Positions 34,114 to 48,100 of a DNA stretch of 64,000 nucleotides are shown here, in pieces. Under the pieces are notes generated by a model. That model searched no databases. It had not been told where the DNA came from and worked only from the letters and a program-made list of their open reading frames with translations. The stretch's first letter is position 1, and each line of letters begins with the position of its first letter. The position numbers were made by a program, and so were the translations under genes. The stretch is from Liolophura sinensis (lineage: Eukaryota > Mollusca > Polyplacophora > Chitonida > Chitonidae): contig NC_088301.1 in NCBI RefSeq assembly GCF_032854445.1, forward strand, positions 45,379,116 through 45,443,115. The letters run 5' to 3'.

Positions 34114-36045
34114 GTGCGTAGTAGCTTGTATGGACTCCTTTGGTGTCGATTAATATAGGCCTACACGTGGTGGTGAAAATAATATTATTTATTTAGTTTT
34201 CAGACAAGACGAGTTAATTGTTTACTCCTAAAGATCGTAAAGGTAGGCCTGTGTCCACCTGTATGTCAACTTGTGAGTGCTCAATCACTTGTCCGGTTGT
34301 TGTTGTTATAGCCGAAAGTTTTACACTCATGATGTTACGACAGTATGAGTTAGTTAGACAGTTTGACTTTCCCCGCATAGCGGATTCAGCTGTAGGTGTA
34401 CGTCTGTAAGAAATCACATGTCACCTACTTTATTTGAACAAGCGTTTTGCTAATTAAGACACACATTAGGCCTATTGTCACAATTGTATTAAATTTCTTA
34501 CGCCTAAGATATTAATTTTCCTCACCGTATATATCCCAGAACTCAGTGGGTCTACTTTGCTTGTAGCTTGTTCTAGAAAGATGCTCAATAATTACATGTA
34601 AAGCCTAATAAAGTGGTCAATGGATGTGATCTGCCATCGTCTAGCTGCTGAAAGGCCCAAGTCTGAAAGTCTGATCGTGAGAGCACAGTTGGGATGCTTG
34701 TATTTCAGTTGCTTAGACACATACAGTGTTGGATCGGGAATTGTAATTTCCGGAATTAGTAATATACACATATTTGACTGTCAGTTATCAGATTGTCAAA
34801 TATCACCATCATTGATGTTCAGTTTAACTGACCCAATTTTAGTCCACCAGAACCTTCATTGTATTTGAAGGAAGTCACAAAGTAGAGGATTTGACAGCAG
34901 TTGAAGAATTTGCTTTTCACAGTAAACATCAAAGAAGCATGTCTACCATGCATGTGACTTAGGAACTGCAGTCTGTCATGTAGAAAATTCCCATACTGGA
35001 CTGCTAAATTTTGGTGGTTTCATTTGGTTTTTTCTTTGCCTTGATAATGTATGATGGTGCAACTCTGCTGGGGTTAGAATGAGTCATTGTTTCTTTTGAC
35101 CTTTGCAACATGCTTTTACCATAAGCCTAAAGGCCTGGGAATCCCTTTAGTTTCGATGTAGAGAGGTGGACAGTGCATGATTCTACCGGGACTTGTTGAG
35201 ATTCAGGTGTCACTTGACTGTGTGTGTTGTTGAGCTGCTTAGTTCTCCATCAGATGTTCATTCTAAGAAGCAGACTCTTCATAATGAATCAGTGTCACTA
35301 CTGCATGACAGCAACCAATTCTTTTTAACTAAATCTTCCCATCCCACATACATTCACCCTCTGCTAATTAAAGGCTGCACCTGCCGGAGTGACAGAATGT
35401 TGTAAACTTTGGGGCAGAGTGGGCGAGGGGATACAGCAGAAGTAGTATCCCAACCCATTAGGCAAGGGTCCAGGGGACACCTAGGGCCTGCAAGCTCTTG
35501 TCATTTATATCACAGGAGATACAATTTTAAAAACAATTGTGATAAATCCAGGATAAATTTTACATTGTCCTTTATTTATTAAGTATTTGTATTCAAACTG
35601 CTCACTTGATTTCATTTGGTCTATAGACAAAAAACATTATTCCTTGGGAAGGGGCGAGGGGTGTTTAGTTTCCCCACTTTAATTTCAGTAGGGGACTCCA
35701 GCATCCCAAGCAAACCCCAACCTCTACACCACACCACCACCACCCACATTCGTGTTCAGCCACATATGACTTAGCCAGTATTAATATCATGCGTGTGTCA
35801 CCAAGTATGGCATGGGTGGCCTGGGGATTTAATGCTAGACCTAGTGGAAATTTACATAAATTTGTTTGGATGAAGATAGTATATTCTTCCCTTTTACAAA
35901 CAACCACACATTTTCCATGATTCAGTTGCTTTCAAATGGGACTACTGTTCTCAGAGTCTAGAACTTAGTACTGTATTTAGTTTAAATGGATTAAATAAAC
36001 AGGAATTTTATCAGATTTTAAAATACATTTTTCACCTGTTTTCAG
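34114..36045. other. Probable 5' UTR intron of gene C
   Basis: About 1.9 kb without a supported exon. Nothing recognised except a CCACC-rich patch near 35715-35750. Ends ACCTGTTTTCAG at 36045. Confidence 0.4.
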
Positions 36046-36138
36046 GTGATGACATACTTAACCTGGCAAGGATGATTGCAGTTCGTTCGGTGGTTGTGTG
36101 CTTGGCATATTTGGCTGGGACCGTCTCCTCTCAATATG
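36046..36138 (+). CDS. Cont: Contactin start exon and signal peptide
   Basis: After the acceptor at 36045, ATG at 36072 gives MIAVRSVVVCLAYLAGTVSS, a signal peptide, ending TAT G|GTCAGA (weak donor, phase 1). An upstream ATG at 36049 opens an eight-codon ORF whose TGA (36073-36075) overlaps the main ATG as ATGA. The main start is chosen for the signal peptide and an A at -3. Confidence 0.8.
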
Positions 36139-39100
36139 GTCAGATTTAAAAATTAATTTTCTTTATTTACCTTGTTCAGCAAAGACTGATCTGATATACA
36201 GTAACTATCTTGTAATTCTTGAAGCTCATTTTTTTTTTTTTTTGCAAGAATTTATGTTGATAGCATTATATTATATTGGAAGGCATAGTAGTCCTTTGAA
36301 CGTCAGTGCTGTCATTCAACGGGCAATTGATGTTTCTGTATTGACTTTTTAGAGATAATGATTTGTTTTCTTTATGTGTAAATAAGGAAATGTCAAATTA
36401 TCTTGCTAATCCTGAGTACTAATTAAGATTGGAATATTGCTTTCAAAGTCCTGTAACTATATTTTAGGAGAAGTGTATTACTTGTAAATATTCAAGGAAG
36501 ACATCTAAATTTACATGTATAATTTCTCCATTATAGTTTGCCCAATGGAATGGGAGTCTTTTGAACAGAGTTGCTATAAGTTCGTTGTCTACCCTGAGCG
36601 AAATTTCAATGAAGCAACATCAGACTGTGTGGTAAGGTCTCAAGACACTAAAGTTATTTACATTTCTGACATCCGTGACTGAATTTCATGTGATTTGTTT
36701 GCAAAAGCTTCTCTGATTGTCAGTCTTAATGGGTAAATTGTGGTGAAGCAAAAAGAAAAGTTTAATTGTACCATAACCGTGTCCAGTATAATGAAAAAAC
36801 AGACATGAAAGAACATCTTCTTTTTCTCAGAATCCAGAAGGAAATATCTTTCACAGTTGTTTAAATTGACATTGCAGCAAATAATAATTTTTGTTTATAT
36901 GTTAAAAAAATATATACATATATCATTATAATAAAAAAGCAAATGAGCCTTTTCAGTTTTTCTTATGTCTTGACGACTGCAGTTACAACATCTTTAAGGA
37001 TTGATAAGAACAGGAGATTCGAAACTGCACTCAAAATACAAAGATGTAGCAGGCTCATTTGTTTTTTATTCCATCATTCCTCCACGTGTGTGTGTGTGTG
37101 TGCGTGTGCACGCGCGCACACACACCGACACATAGGTTAAGAGTTAAATTTAGACTTGATTCCCTATATAGTGGTGATGTAATCCTCAGCCTGTGTTTTC
37201 CTTCCAGCGCTCTCACTCCGCTTTAGTTAGTGTGAATTCCTTCTCAGAACATAACTTTATTGAACAGAAGATTTCACAGATGAGCCTTCTCAGGTAAGCA
37301 GTTTCTTCCAGTCATCAGTACCAGAGTGTTATGATTTATTTCTTTGATTGGTGTTTTATGCCGTACTCTAGAATATTTCATTTATTTGACGGCGGCCAGC
37401 ATTGTGGTGGGAGGAAAACAAGTAAAGCCCAGTAGAAACCCACGACCATCACACGTATGACTGGAGGCAAACCCAACATCAGCGCTCTAACCTTGCCTGT
37501 CTGAATATTGTATGGTGGAGGACAGAAGGAAGTTAGTTCTCAAAGCCTCACCCATTAATATTGTGTGGTATTGTGTACTGGTAGTATGCTGCCAGTACAC
37601 ATAATGATAAAACATAATGTTTCTTGTCATCTTTTCTTAGTGCATAAGATATATGTGCTAAAATGTGAGAGGGCAAACAAATTTAATTTGAAAAAAAAAA
37701 AAAGATGCTGACAAAAAATAATGCTGACTTATTTATTTGATTTGTGTTTGAGAATTTTTTACTCATACAACAGGGGCCTGCATTATGGTGCCAGGAAACT
37801 GGACAGGGACTACTGGGAACCCATGCATGACCAACAGAGAATGTGAACAAATGGGCATCTTAATGGCAAAGTAACAAATTCATCCTGAATTACTGAATCT
37901 TTCAATCTTTCACTGTTGCATTTTACAAATCCTTTCATTTGTTATTTGTTCCCAGGGCCAACTGGTATACCAGTGGTGTTTTGCAGCCAGGTGATAAGTT
38001 TCGCTGGGGTGGAGATGGTTCAGATGTTGACATGACACCTGGGAACAATTTCTGGATTGACGATGAAGCACCTCTAGATAAGCTTTCTGGCCGATACATT
38101 ATCTATACGTATGAAAATGGACGTTATGGCTGGAAGCGGAGTGATCCAACACTGAAGATGGGATATATCTGTGAAACCCCATTGGCTGAGGTTTATAAAA
38201 CGCTGCAAGATGAACGCGGCATAGGTGTGTTTCATACATATCCTCCCCAGATATTGCTTGCATAGTTTCACTCACCTTAACATTAAAAGTCTGTGACATG
38301 TAGTTTGCAGTTGAAAAGAAATCAAAACTGGGTGCAGTTTGTGAGTACTTCATATATTTGTCTTTCAATCTCTAGGACAGATGAAGAGGGGGTGCAATAT
38401 TGGCTTTGTAAAGGGAATTTTTGGAAAGATTCCCTGTCTTTCACTGTTTACAAATGACAATAGGTATCGACGAAACTAGTGTGGTACAGTGTAATATTTA
38501 TAGAAAAAAACTTGAATTCTGCCAATATATGGTATGCAGAGCTTGCCAGAGATCAGTTGTTTTTGCTGGCTTACCTCAGGCACCCCTTTTTCCATCCATA
38601 ACACTGACTGCCTTAGAATAATGGAAAAATCCTTAATAATGGCATAAAACAACAATCTAACAAATAAATCAAAATGATCATGCAATTTAAATTTGGCTCT
38701 GATTGGATGGGTCATATTTTGGGCATGCTTAAATGGATTCTGGCTTGGTTAATCTTTCAGACTACGGTTTGGATTTTGTTCCACACTTGGCTGACATAGA
38801 AAGAGGTCCTTCTTTTCTCTTGGATGCCCAGGACACTGTTATTGTTGGTAGGCCAAAGAGAGCTTACATTGAATGTGTTGCTACTGGTAAACCTGCACCA
38901 ACTTATACCTGGAGGAATGGAACTATTGGTAGCACTGTAATCAGTGGCAAAGGAATGGAGCTGACATCTGCTGTAAATCAACGCTACACACAGACAAATG
39001 GGAGGCTCACCTTTGAAAAGCCCTCTAGTCAGACAGAGGCAGCATACTACCAATGCCGAGCAAGCAACAAGTTTGGGACAATTATAAGTCCTCCTGTGCA

Positions 39101-42100
39101 AGTCTCCTTTGGAAGTAAGTGACTGTTGTTTAATGGAAGAGTTTTCATTGGTTTACTTGCACTCAGCAGGTTGAATTATTTCATTTTAGATAATTGTTTC
39201 ATCTGCCATTGGATGTTCATCGTATACATGTAATTTGTTAAGAATGTCTGTAAAAAAAGTTATAGACAATGAATTTCTTTGTTTGGCGTGTAGTTGCCGC
39301 CTACCTTAATTGTGATATTCCTTGCCTGATATTTTGTCTAGTGTTCCAAACACATGACAAAAAATGATAAAACATTCTGACAGGCCAGTTCTCCTGCCGT
39401 ATTACCTCTTATTTCTCAGCACGACCATAGATGGTTCATTTAGCCACAGGGTTTATTTCCCTGCAGCTTTCCTGATCTTGACCACTCAATATGAGTCAAT
39501 ATGAGTTCAAGTCCAGCTCATGCTGTCTTCCTCTCCAGTCGTACATGACAAGGTCTGCCAGCAACCTGTGGTGTAAACTCCAGGCAAATAAATAAATCTG
39601 CCAGTGAGGCTGCAGACGCTGGCAAATGCCAGTGGGTTAAACGCAATCCTCTAATTTCTGTAAGCCATAAAACTAACCATCATTCAGGTAATGAATATAG
39701 TTTTAGTCATCAATCATGTAAATAAATATTATTCAGCATGGTGATATTGTTTTGGAGGGTGTTTTTTGATTGGTTAAATATCTTGCATCCATTTGGACCT
39801 ATGATATAAGGTATATTTATTGTTTTCCCCTCTAACAGAACTTGGAGAATTCCCAAACGTAGGTGTCTCTGCTGTATTAGCCTATGCTTACAATGGTGCA
39901 CAGCTTGAATGTCCGAGCATCACGGCTGAACCAGGTATGTGGATTATTAGCTGGAATCCAGTAATCTCAGATAAAAGTTTCATCTACCATTATAGTGGTA
40001 CAGATGTATTTCATGTTGCCTAATAAATTGGTCCATCAGGAGTGCAGAAGTACCAGAATGCTGGGTGTTTTCCTATTCTACCTGATATTTTCTGAATCAG
40101 CAAAGCTTAGCGCATGTTACCACACTTTTATTGGACCGCAATCCACTCTGGTTATGATCATATCAAGCATTTCTAGTCCACAACCCAGTAAAACCTGTGA
40201 AAGGCAACTGTGTTCGCATGAGCATGACTATGACTATTCTCCATGATGTGGATTATTCGTTTATCATCAGTCATCAGCAAGGCAAAAGTCTGTTGTGGAG
40301 AATACTTGGCAGAAACATTGAGAAGGCTGCCTGCTCAAAATCTGCCAGTTTTTGGTCTAAAAATATCTGATTTGAGAAGAACAGAAGCTGATTTTGGTCC
40401 AACAAAAGTGCGATTCCTTTGGCTAGGGATTGCTAATTCAGAAGATGTCGGGTAGAAAACACTTCAGAGGTTTAAAGTGCGGATAGGTAAATACACAGTG
40501 TTTTTGGAAAGAACCTCCGTCCATTAGACGTGTTGTTAACATGCAATGTCTAATTCATTAGGCTATATTCTTTGCAGGTATTTCTTGTGGTGACATGTGT
40601 ACTCATTGTGCATGAAAATGTTGAAGTCCTTACTTTTGTTAGCCTTCACAATTTCCTTTTTAGCTACCAGAAATGGAAGGCCAATAAACCATACATTTGT
40701 CTTTTTTCTTTTTTTTTTCTCAGCAAAACGATACCAATGGGCAAAGGAAAGACCCACTGCATTCGTGCGGCCAGAGTATCTCCATTATATATTCATTTCC
40801 AGCAATGGCAAGCTGTATTTCTCAGAAGTAACAGAGCCAGATCATGGATATTACTACTGTGTGGTAACACTGACCAGACCAGCCTCTTCTGAAGCCTACA
40901 TTGGTTCTTCTCAGACTCCTAGTGCGACTGCCATCAAAATCCAACTCAATGTCGCTGATCCAGGTATAACATGTCATTAGCTGATGGAATTGAGTCGGAC
41001 TTGAAAATGTCTTTCTGATTACTTGATGGTTCATTAATTATCCAATTTGGTGTAGGAAAGAAGATTAATGCTGAAAATATAGCCATAATCATATAAAGGA
41101 AGTGCTCATATGTGCCTATATGTGTGTGTGTGCGTATATATACACATAAATGTTCAGGTCTAATTTCTCCACAAATGTTCATGAATGATTTTATTAAAAT
41201 TGGGTGACAGTTTGGGTTGCTACAACATCCTGTGAGAAATAATTGATAACCATATTGATGCATTTTAACTGACATCGTATCCAGATGAAACGTTTGATTT
41301 GTTTACCTTGTTTGTAGTTGGTGGTCAAAATAAGCCTGAAATTTTGGATGAGTTCATCAGCGTCTTTCCAACAAACCCGAAGAGAGGGGACACCATTAGG
41401 CTAGAGTGCTTTGCGTATGGAACGTAAGTACAAGTGTGAACCATTATCCGTCATTGTTCAAAGATAATCAGAGAATAATTCAAACAAGCAGTTATTAGTT
41501 TTGCTGACTTAATCACCCTACATAACCTTAAATTTCGTCCATGATTAACTTGCTCATTTTTCCTGATTCTGAGATTCCTATTGAGTTTAGACAGGTGTTT
41601 TGAGCATGGGATGATATTCTACTGGAAAATTGTAAGTTTTAGCACCAAAAACAGCATTTTGTGACATTTATTTGCTCCTAAAAATGCACTTTTGTGGGCA
41701 AAATTTGAGGTCATTTAGGGTATGTGATTTAGGACCTCAGGCCCATTTCGTATCACCGCTCCAGTGGTATATTGGTTAGAGTGTCTAGAAACCTGGGATC
41801 AAACCGGGATCAGGTCCTACCAAAGACTTGGCATCAGTATAATATGACTGGATGAAGTGTCATGTCTGGTGTCTCCGACATGAGATTAGAATGGGGGCAG
41901 CACTTTGGTGGCAAGGACATATTCTGCCATGAAAAGACACAAAATATGTGTACACACCTAATGACTCATCGTAATCGTCCATATTTTCCACATGGTGGCT
42001 TTGAGTCGATCGAGTAACTTTCGTCATGTTTTAGTGATTCACCAAGTACACACAGCGTTTCAGGCGTGCTATAAATATGCTCCTGCATGCATGGCCAACA

Positions 42101-45100
42101 TGTATAGTTAGGAGCACCTGGTAAAATTAATGCCATTGAATGAGGTATGAGTAGATGCCTGGGTCTATTTTTGATTGAAAAAATGTAGAGGAATCCATTC
42201 TTGGTTTACCTTATGTAGTGTGCCCACCTTACCCCGATATTTGATTATTAGGTTAAATGACACTTAAAGTTGCACCCTCAGTCCTACTAAGCATATCCCA
42301 TGATTTATTGCCATGGTTGTGGATCTTACTCACTTGGTGCCACAGGAGAGCATCAGGGGTGGTCATGGGACTATATTGGTAATGCATGCAGAACATACAC
42401 TTCATTTTGGAAGAGTTCAACATATTTGTATATCTGTTTTAGTTTGCCACTGCAGTACAGTTGGCTGCGTCTGGGTAGGAAGTCGATGCCAGTGAAGTCT
42501 CGATTACGGGACCACAACCGAGTGCTAGAGATTGAAGACGTTTCTGAAGACGATGCAGGGCAGTACCAATGCAATGTTTTCAGTTCAAAAACAAGGCAAT
42601 CAGACAGCAAACAGTTTACTCTCAGCATCCAGTGTAAGTTGGCGGACTCATTCTGTATGTCTTGTTTCCAAAGGCCAAGGGTGGGGTTCCTCCTATAAGA
42701 CTGTTTGACTTAATTGTTGTACTCCTGCACATGACAAGGACCTTTAAAGATACACACTCGACAAGGTCTTTATCAGAAGCTATCGGACTGAGCACATATC
42801 GCTGAATGTTTTTCATTTAAATTTGTGACACTATTGTTTCTTTTGCTTCAACTGTTTGTATATGAGGAGAATTAAATTTAAACTTTAAAATGGTAAATCA
42901 TGAAACCAAATTATTTCTACATTTACTACTATTTAACAACCTCAGGTGTGTAGTAACCGGTTTTAGCTTGCCGTGGAAAGTGCAAATGTAGCTAATATCA
43001 TACCTTGAGCATTGGCATTAGTGTCTAATAACAGGGAAAACAGTGATATAAAGGAAAATGTTAGCAGTGGTATCTTGAAATATATTGCATGTATTGAAAT
43101 CTGGTTTTGCATACGTGGGATGTGGTAAGGGTGGTATCTGTAATTGTACTGCATGTATTGAGCTGAGGTGTGCATATTAATTACTGTGAAGTACAAAATT
43201 GGGAAAGAAGGGCATCTTCTGTTGTTGATGCCCTGAATGCGTGTTGATAATACAATGATTTTTTCTGTATTAGAATCTATGTTAAGATAAATTTTTCAGT
43301 ATTTCAAGTATATAGCTCAAGTTTTGGATTTATTTGTCACCTGCAGATGGACAGACAGATATGAAACCTGCAAACAGAATAACTTGTTCATTTTGTGTGA
43401 TTTTAAAAGTTCTAGTGATCTCAGAAAGGAGTTTTGAAGTTTGTTTGGGATGTACAAATGTTTCAGCAGCAAAAATGAGAATTAAATTTATTTATTTGTC
43501 TCTAAAAATGAACTGTTCAGGAGAATTTTTGAGGTAAATTATGTGTCTTGTGAGTGTTCTAGAGTAATTAACTGAATTTGATTACTCACTTGCTGTGTGT
43601 GAAATTATTTCATTCTCATCTTTAGCCAAACCGTATTTCCGTGAGCCACTTAAGGACCAGCTTGTTGACAAAGGATCACAGTTGACGTGGCGCTGCTATG
43701 CTGCAGCTACTCCCCCAGAAACCTATGTATGGTTCAAAAATGGACAGCCCCTCGCGGGAGTACCAGGAGAAATTGAAATCCAAAAAAACACTCTGGTGAT
43801 CAGAAATCTGCAGAAAGAAAAGCATGATGGAATGTATCAGTGTGCAGCCAAGAATGAGTATGGAATCGCTTTCAGCAGTGCTCAGCTCCGAGTCTTAGGT
43901 AACTATAGAGTTCAGCAGTGGAATATTTTGATCCAAAGAAATGAAATTTTTTTTGACAATTGTCATACCATACTTCAAGTTGTGGCATGAAGCTTATACA
44001 AAGAAGATGCATTAAATACTTTTCCTGGCAAGCTGTATTTCACCTTTTCATGTCACATCCATGTGACACATCCATGTTAAAGGGCAACTTAACACTTTTT
44101 GGTGCAGTTTGATTCATTTCTTATCTGAAATACTTATATGTATGGATTGACATCAAATTTTATGGACTTATGGACATGAGCTTCAAAAAGTGCACTTTTG
44201 CTACATCATGTAGCGTATATACCAATATGCATATAGTGTAATTTGGGTTAGGCTAAAGTGTGACTAACACTCATGAAATATAATAACATTAATTATTATT
44301 TGCTCTGTTTTAGAATTTGCTCCAACTTTCCGTAAACAAGCAGATCCTGGGACAAATTACGCCACACTTGGTGGAAATGCAACATTGGAGTGCAATCCAG
44401 AAGCTGCACCATTTCCCACATTCAAGTGGTTCAAGGATGGAGGAGACCTTGGTCTAAATCTAGGGGACACAACATCCCGTGTGAGGATGATACCTGGCGG
44501 GGATCTGATGATCACCAATATCCAGTACTCTGACTCTGGGCAGTATAAATGTGAAGCTACCAACACACTTGGATCAGATTCAATCAATAGCATGCTCGTC
44601 ATTCTTCGTAAGTTGAAGCGTAACTTACTCCAGTGTATGTGTGTCATAACCCATAACTAAAAAATTAAATTCATTTATGGTTGCAAGAAGTGTTCTTAAA
44701 ATGAGTCACTTAGTCATATTCCCTAAATTTTAGATCAGATATAGTAACTCAGTAAAACAAAATAAAAAACAGCAGTTCCGGGCATCGGCTCTGTTTACTC
44801 TACATGATTTACAGTAACAATAATGACAACTAAAGTAAATATGAGAAAAAAAAAAAGGGAGGGGGAAATCAGATGAAAAGGAATATGCTGGATTTGAACC
44901 CGAGACTGTCAGGTATCCCGTACAGTTGGACTAGTACTTTTGGACAGCATAGAGATTGGGTGGCTTTGATCTTCTGATCAGTGGCAAGTTTCATGCTGTC
45001 AAATAAGAGTTAAGAGACTTTCAAACAGTTTCGAAAACTTTTGTTGCTAATTTCATGGAAGCTACACAACACAGGAAAAAACTAAGAGCTTAAAGGAAAT

Positions 45101-48100
45101 GAGCGACTTGAAATACATCAGAATACGTCAAAAAGTTGTGAACAAATTTTGACACCTTTCTTAAACTTTATGTGTCTTGCGGTGAGTCCACAAGAATATA
45201 AAATCTTAGAACAGTGGGTTCATCAGTTAAAGAGAAGAAAATGGTTAAAAAAATTTCTAAATTTCAGAAATTCCAAAATGGCTGCCAAACCATGCCTCAT
45301 ATTTTCATGACACTGTTCCTACATACCCTAAAACATACCTGTTTCATTAAAATTGGATGGAATTTTTTTGTAAATGTCTGGCAGTCTTACACAGAGTGTT
45401 TTTGCGACCTGAACAGGAATAATTCTTTGACATTCATAATCTTAACATTGAGGAGGTCTCAGAAATGTGCAGTCCAATTGTACATTTTTTACAGTTGACC
45501 TACTTTTGTGTTATTTTCATTGGCCAGCCCAAGCTTAACTTCCATACAGAAAGGATTTATATCAAGAAATTTGATTGCCTCCTAATCATAGTTGTGTGCA
45601 AAGTTTGAAGTCAGTCAGTTTGGTGGTTCTGGAGAAGATTCTTAAAGGGTTTTCATATAAATTCAATATGGCCACCCAGTCATATGCACATTTTCAGACC
45701 ATAGACAAGCACCATGTAAAGTTTAGGCAGATTTGTTCTGTCTTTTTTTTCTCTGTAGCCATCCCACAAAATTATGCGAACTAATCCTGAAAATAAGAAT
45801 TGGATTTCTGCCTAGAGGGCTGATACCCAAAACACACATGTACTTGCATCAGGCTTGAAGCAGTGGAATTAAAATACATCTACCACTACGTAAGTAAATT
45901 TATTTTTATAGAATGATGTCAGTATATTGTTATCCATCATATTGATTCCAGAGTCAACTACAATAAACAGACCACCATTTTCCGATGATGTGCTTGTGAA
46001 TGAAACATCCTTCCTGACATGCCAAGCCTCATATAGCCCTGGCCTGGATATGATCTATATTTGGAAGTTTAATGGTGTGCCCATTGATGTAGACAAAAAC
46101 CCATTCTACAGCTGGGTAAGTTCCAATTTCATCTATTATATTTCACAACCAGACCTCCATAAGCCTGCTGTTGTAATTGGCCACGTTTTAACTTCCTTTC
46201 TTAACAAAAATGTATTTTGTCAAGTAACAAGCATAAAACTATGGTAACGCAACAGTGTACATCATTGTATTGAATTTAGAGATGCTACAGTAAATTACTT
46301 GGTGTTTTGACTTTGCATTTTAGTGGATATTTTAGTAAATATCCAGACAGTTAAATTTTTGGTTGTTGATTTTCTCAAACAGTTGAAGATCAAGTTAAGA
46401 TTCCATTATATTTGTTAATCATACATGTTATGGCTTTGAGTTCTACTCACGTGTTTTGTTTGGCATTCAGGGCACTGGAGTAAATCAGGGTGGATTGTAC
46501 ATCAGGAATGCTCAATTTGAACATGAAGGGAGGTACACCTGTGTGGCTAGAACACAGACAGATGAGGTCACTGCCTCCGCTTATGTCACTGTGAAAGGTA
46601 TAAGCAATTCTGGGTGTTCTCTGCTTGCCTGCTTGCTCACTCAGATGAGTTGCTGGCAAAGTTTAACTTAGTGTTCAGCTGATTGTAACACTTTCATTCA
46701 TCCATTTACATCTGTCTTCATCATTAGATATGATCGCTGTGAGTTCAAGTCCAGCTGAAGCTGGCTTCCTCTCCGGCTGTACGTGGGAAGGTCTGTCAGC
46801 AACCTGAGGATGGTCGTGGGTTTCCCCGGGTTCTGCCCAGTCTCCTCCCACCATAATGCTGGCCGCCGTAGTATAAGTGAAATATTCTTGAGTACAGCGT
46901 AAAACACCAAACAAATCAAATCAAAATCATTATTAGATATTAGCTAGGCACCTGTACGCCAGTCAGCCATTCAGTCAGTTCATATTTTAGGAACAATGTG
47001 ATACATTTTATATTTGCAGCATTTATTGATTAGTTCATGTGGAATTTATTATCTTCACTTTGGTCTGTTTCCAGTTGTACGTAAATACTCCCTTGGTCAA
47101 ATAAACTTTAGCTGGCATGAATCAATGTTGCCATCTTGTGCACTTGCACTACAATCAGTTGATATTTCAGGGACTATTTAAGACATTTCAAATGGCAGCA
47201 TTAATTAAGTACATCTTGAAGCTATGATCTTCCATTTCATCTGTTTCCATTTGCAAATATATAGTTACTCCCATGGCCTTAGATTGCTTTAGCCCTATTT
47301 AATTTCATCGTGTTTTATTTAATTGGTAGTACATGTATTGCACCAGCCTAACACAGATGTGTGTACATGTACATTAATGTTGAGCAGGGCCACCTGGACA
47401 GCCAGCAGGAGTATTTGGGGTGACTACAAGCATTACCTCTACGAGCATCCAACTCAAATGGACCCCAGGAGATGATCATGGTGACCCAGTCAGTACCTAT
47501 GTCGTGGAAGCCGCAACAGTCTTTGAAAATTACACTGTCTGGAGAGTTGTCAAAGATAGTAAGTATAGCAGCTTCTTTGAAGCATTCACAGTGTTAGTCT
47601 GAGTGACTGTATTGCCTAACTTCTCCTTCCTTTCAATGTGGACATACATTTCTTTTTGTATGTTGTGATATGTTTTTTCATGTCTAGTGACTCTTAATAC
47701 AGACATTTTAACTGCTTTCTCTGTGGAACAGCAAATTATGGTTGTCCCAAGTTTTTTTGATCATTCCCTGTACCTGTTCAGATTTGTAAGCAATCAGAAC
47801 CTTTCTGGTAGAAATTTGGTTTCTTTGTGACTCCTTCTTAACTCATTATTACTTCTTTCAAGAAGCTTGATTCATCTGTGTCTAGTCAAGACATTATGTT
47901 GTGTGATAATAAATGCTGCTTTTGTTCCTTTCTTAGATATTTACGACAGTAATGCTAACGACAACTCGGACACAGGTTCTACTCGAAAAACAACAGTATT
48001 GACCACTTTAACACCAGGGACACCTTACAAATTTAGGGTGCGGGCTCGTAACACTTTTGGATTGGGAGTACATAGCCAGCCTTCAGGTAGGCAGTCCTTT

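Noticed and set aside
44885..44935. tRNA or SINE head on the - strand (GGGTTCAAATCC)
   Set aside because: Only the B-box-like word is present; no matching A-box or acceptor stem was found.
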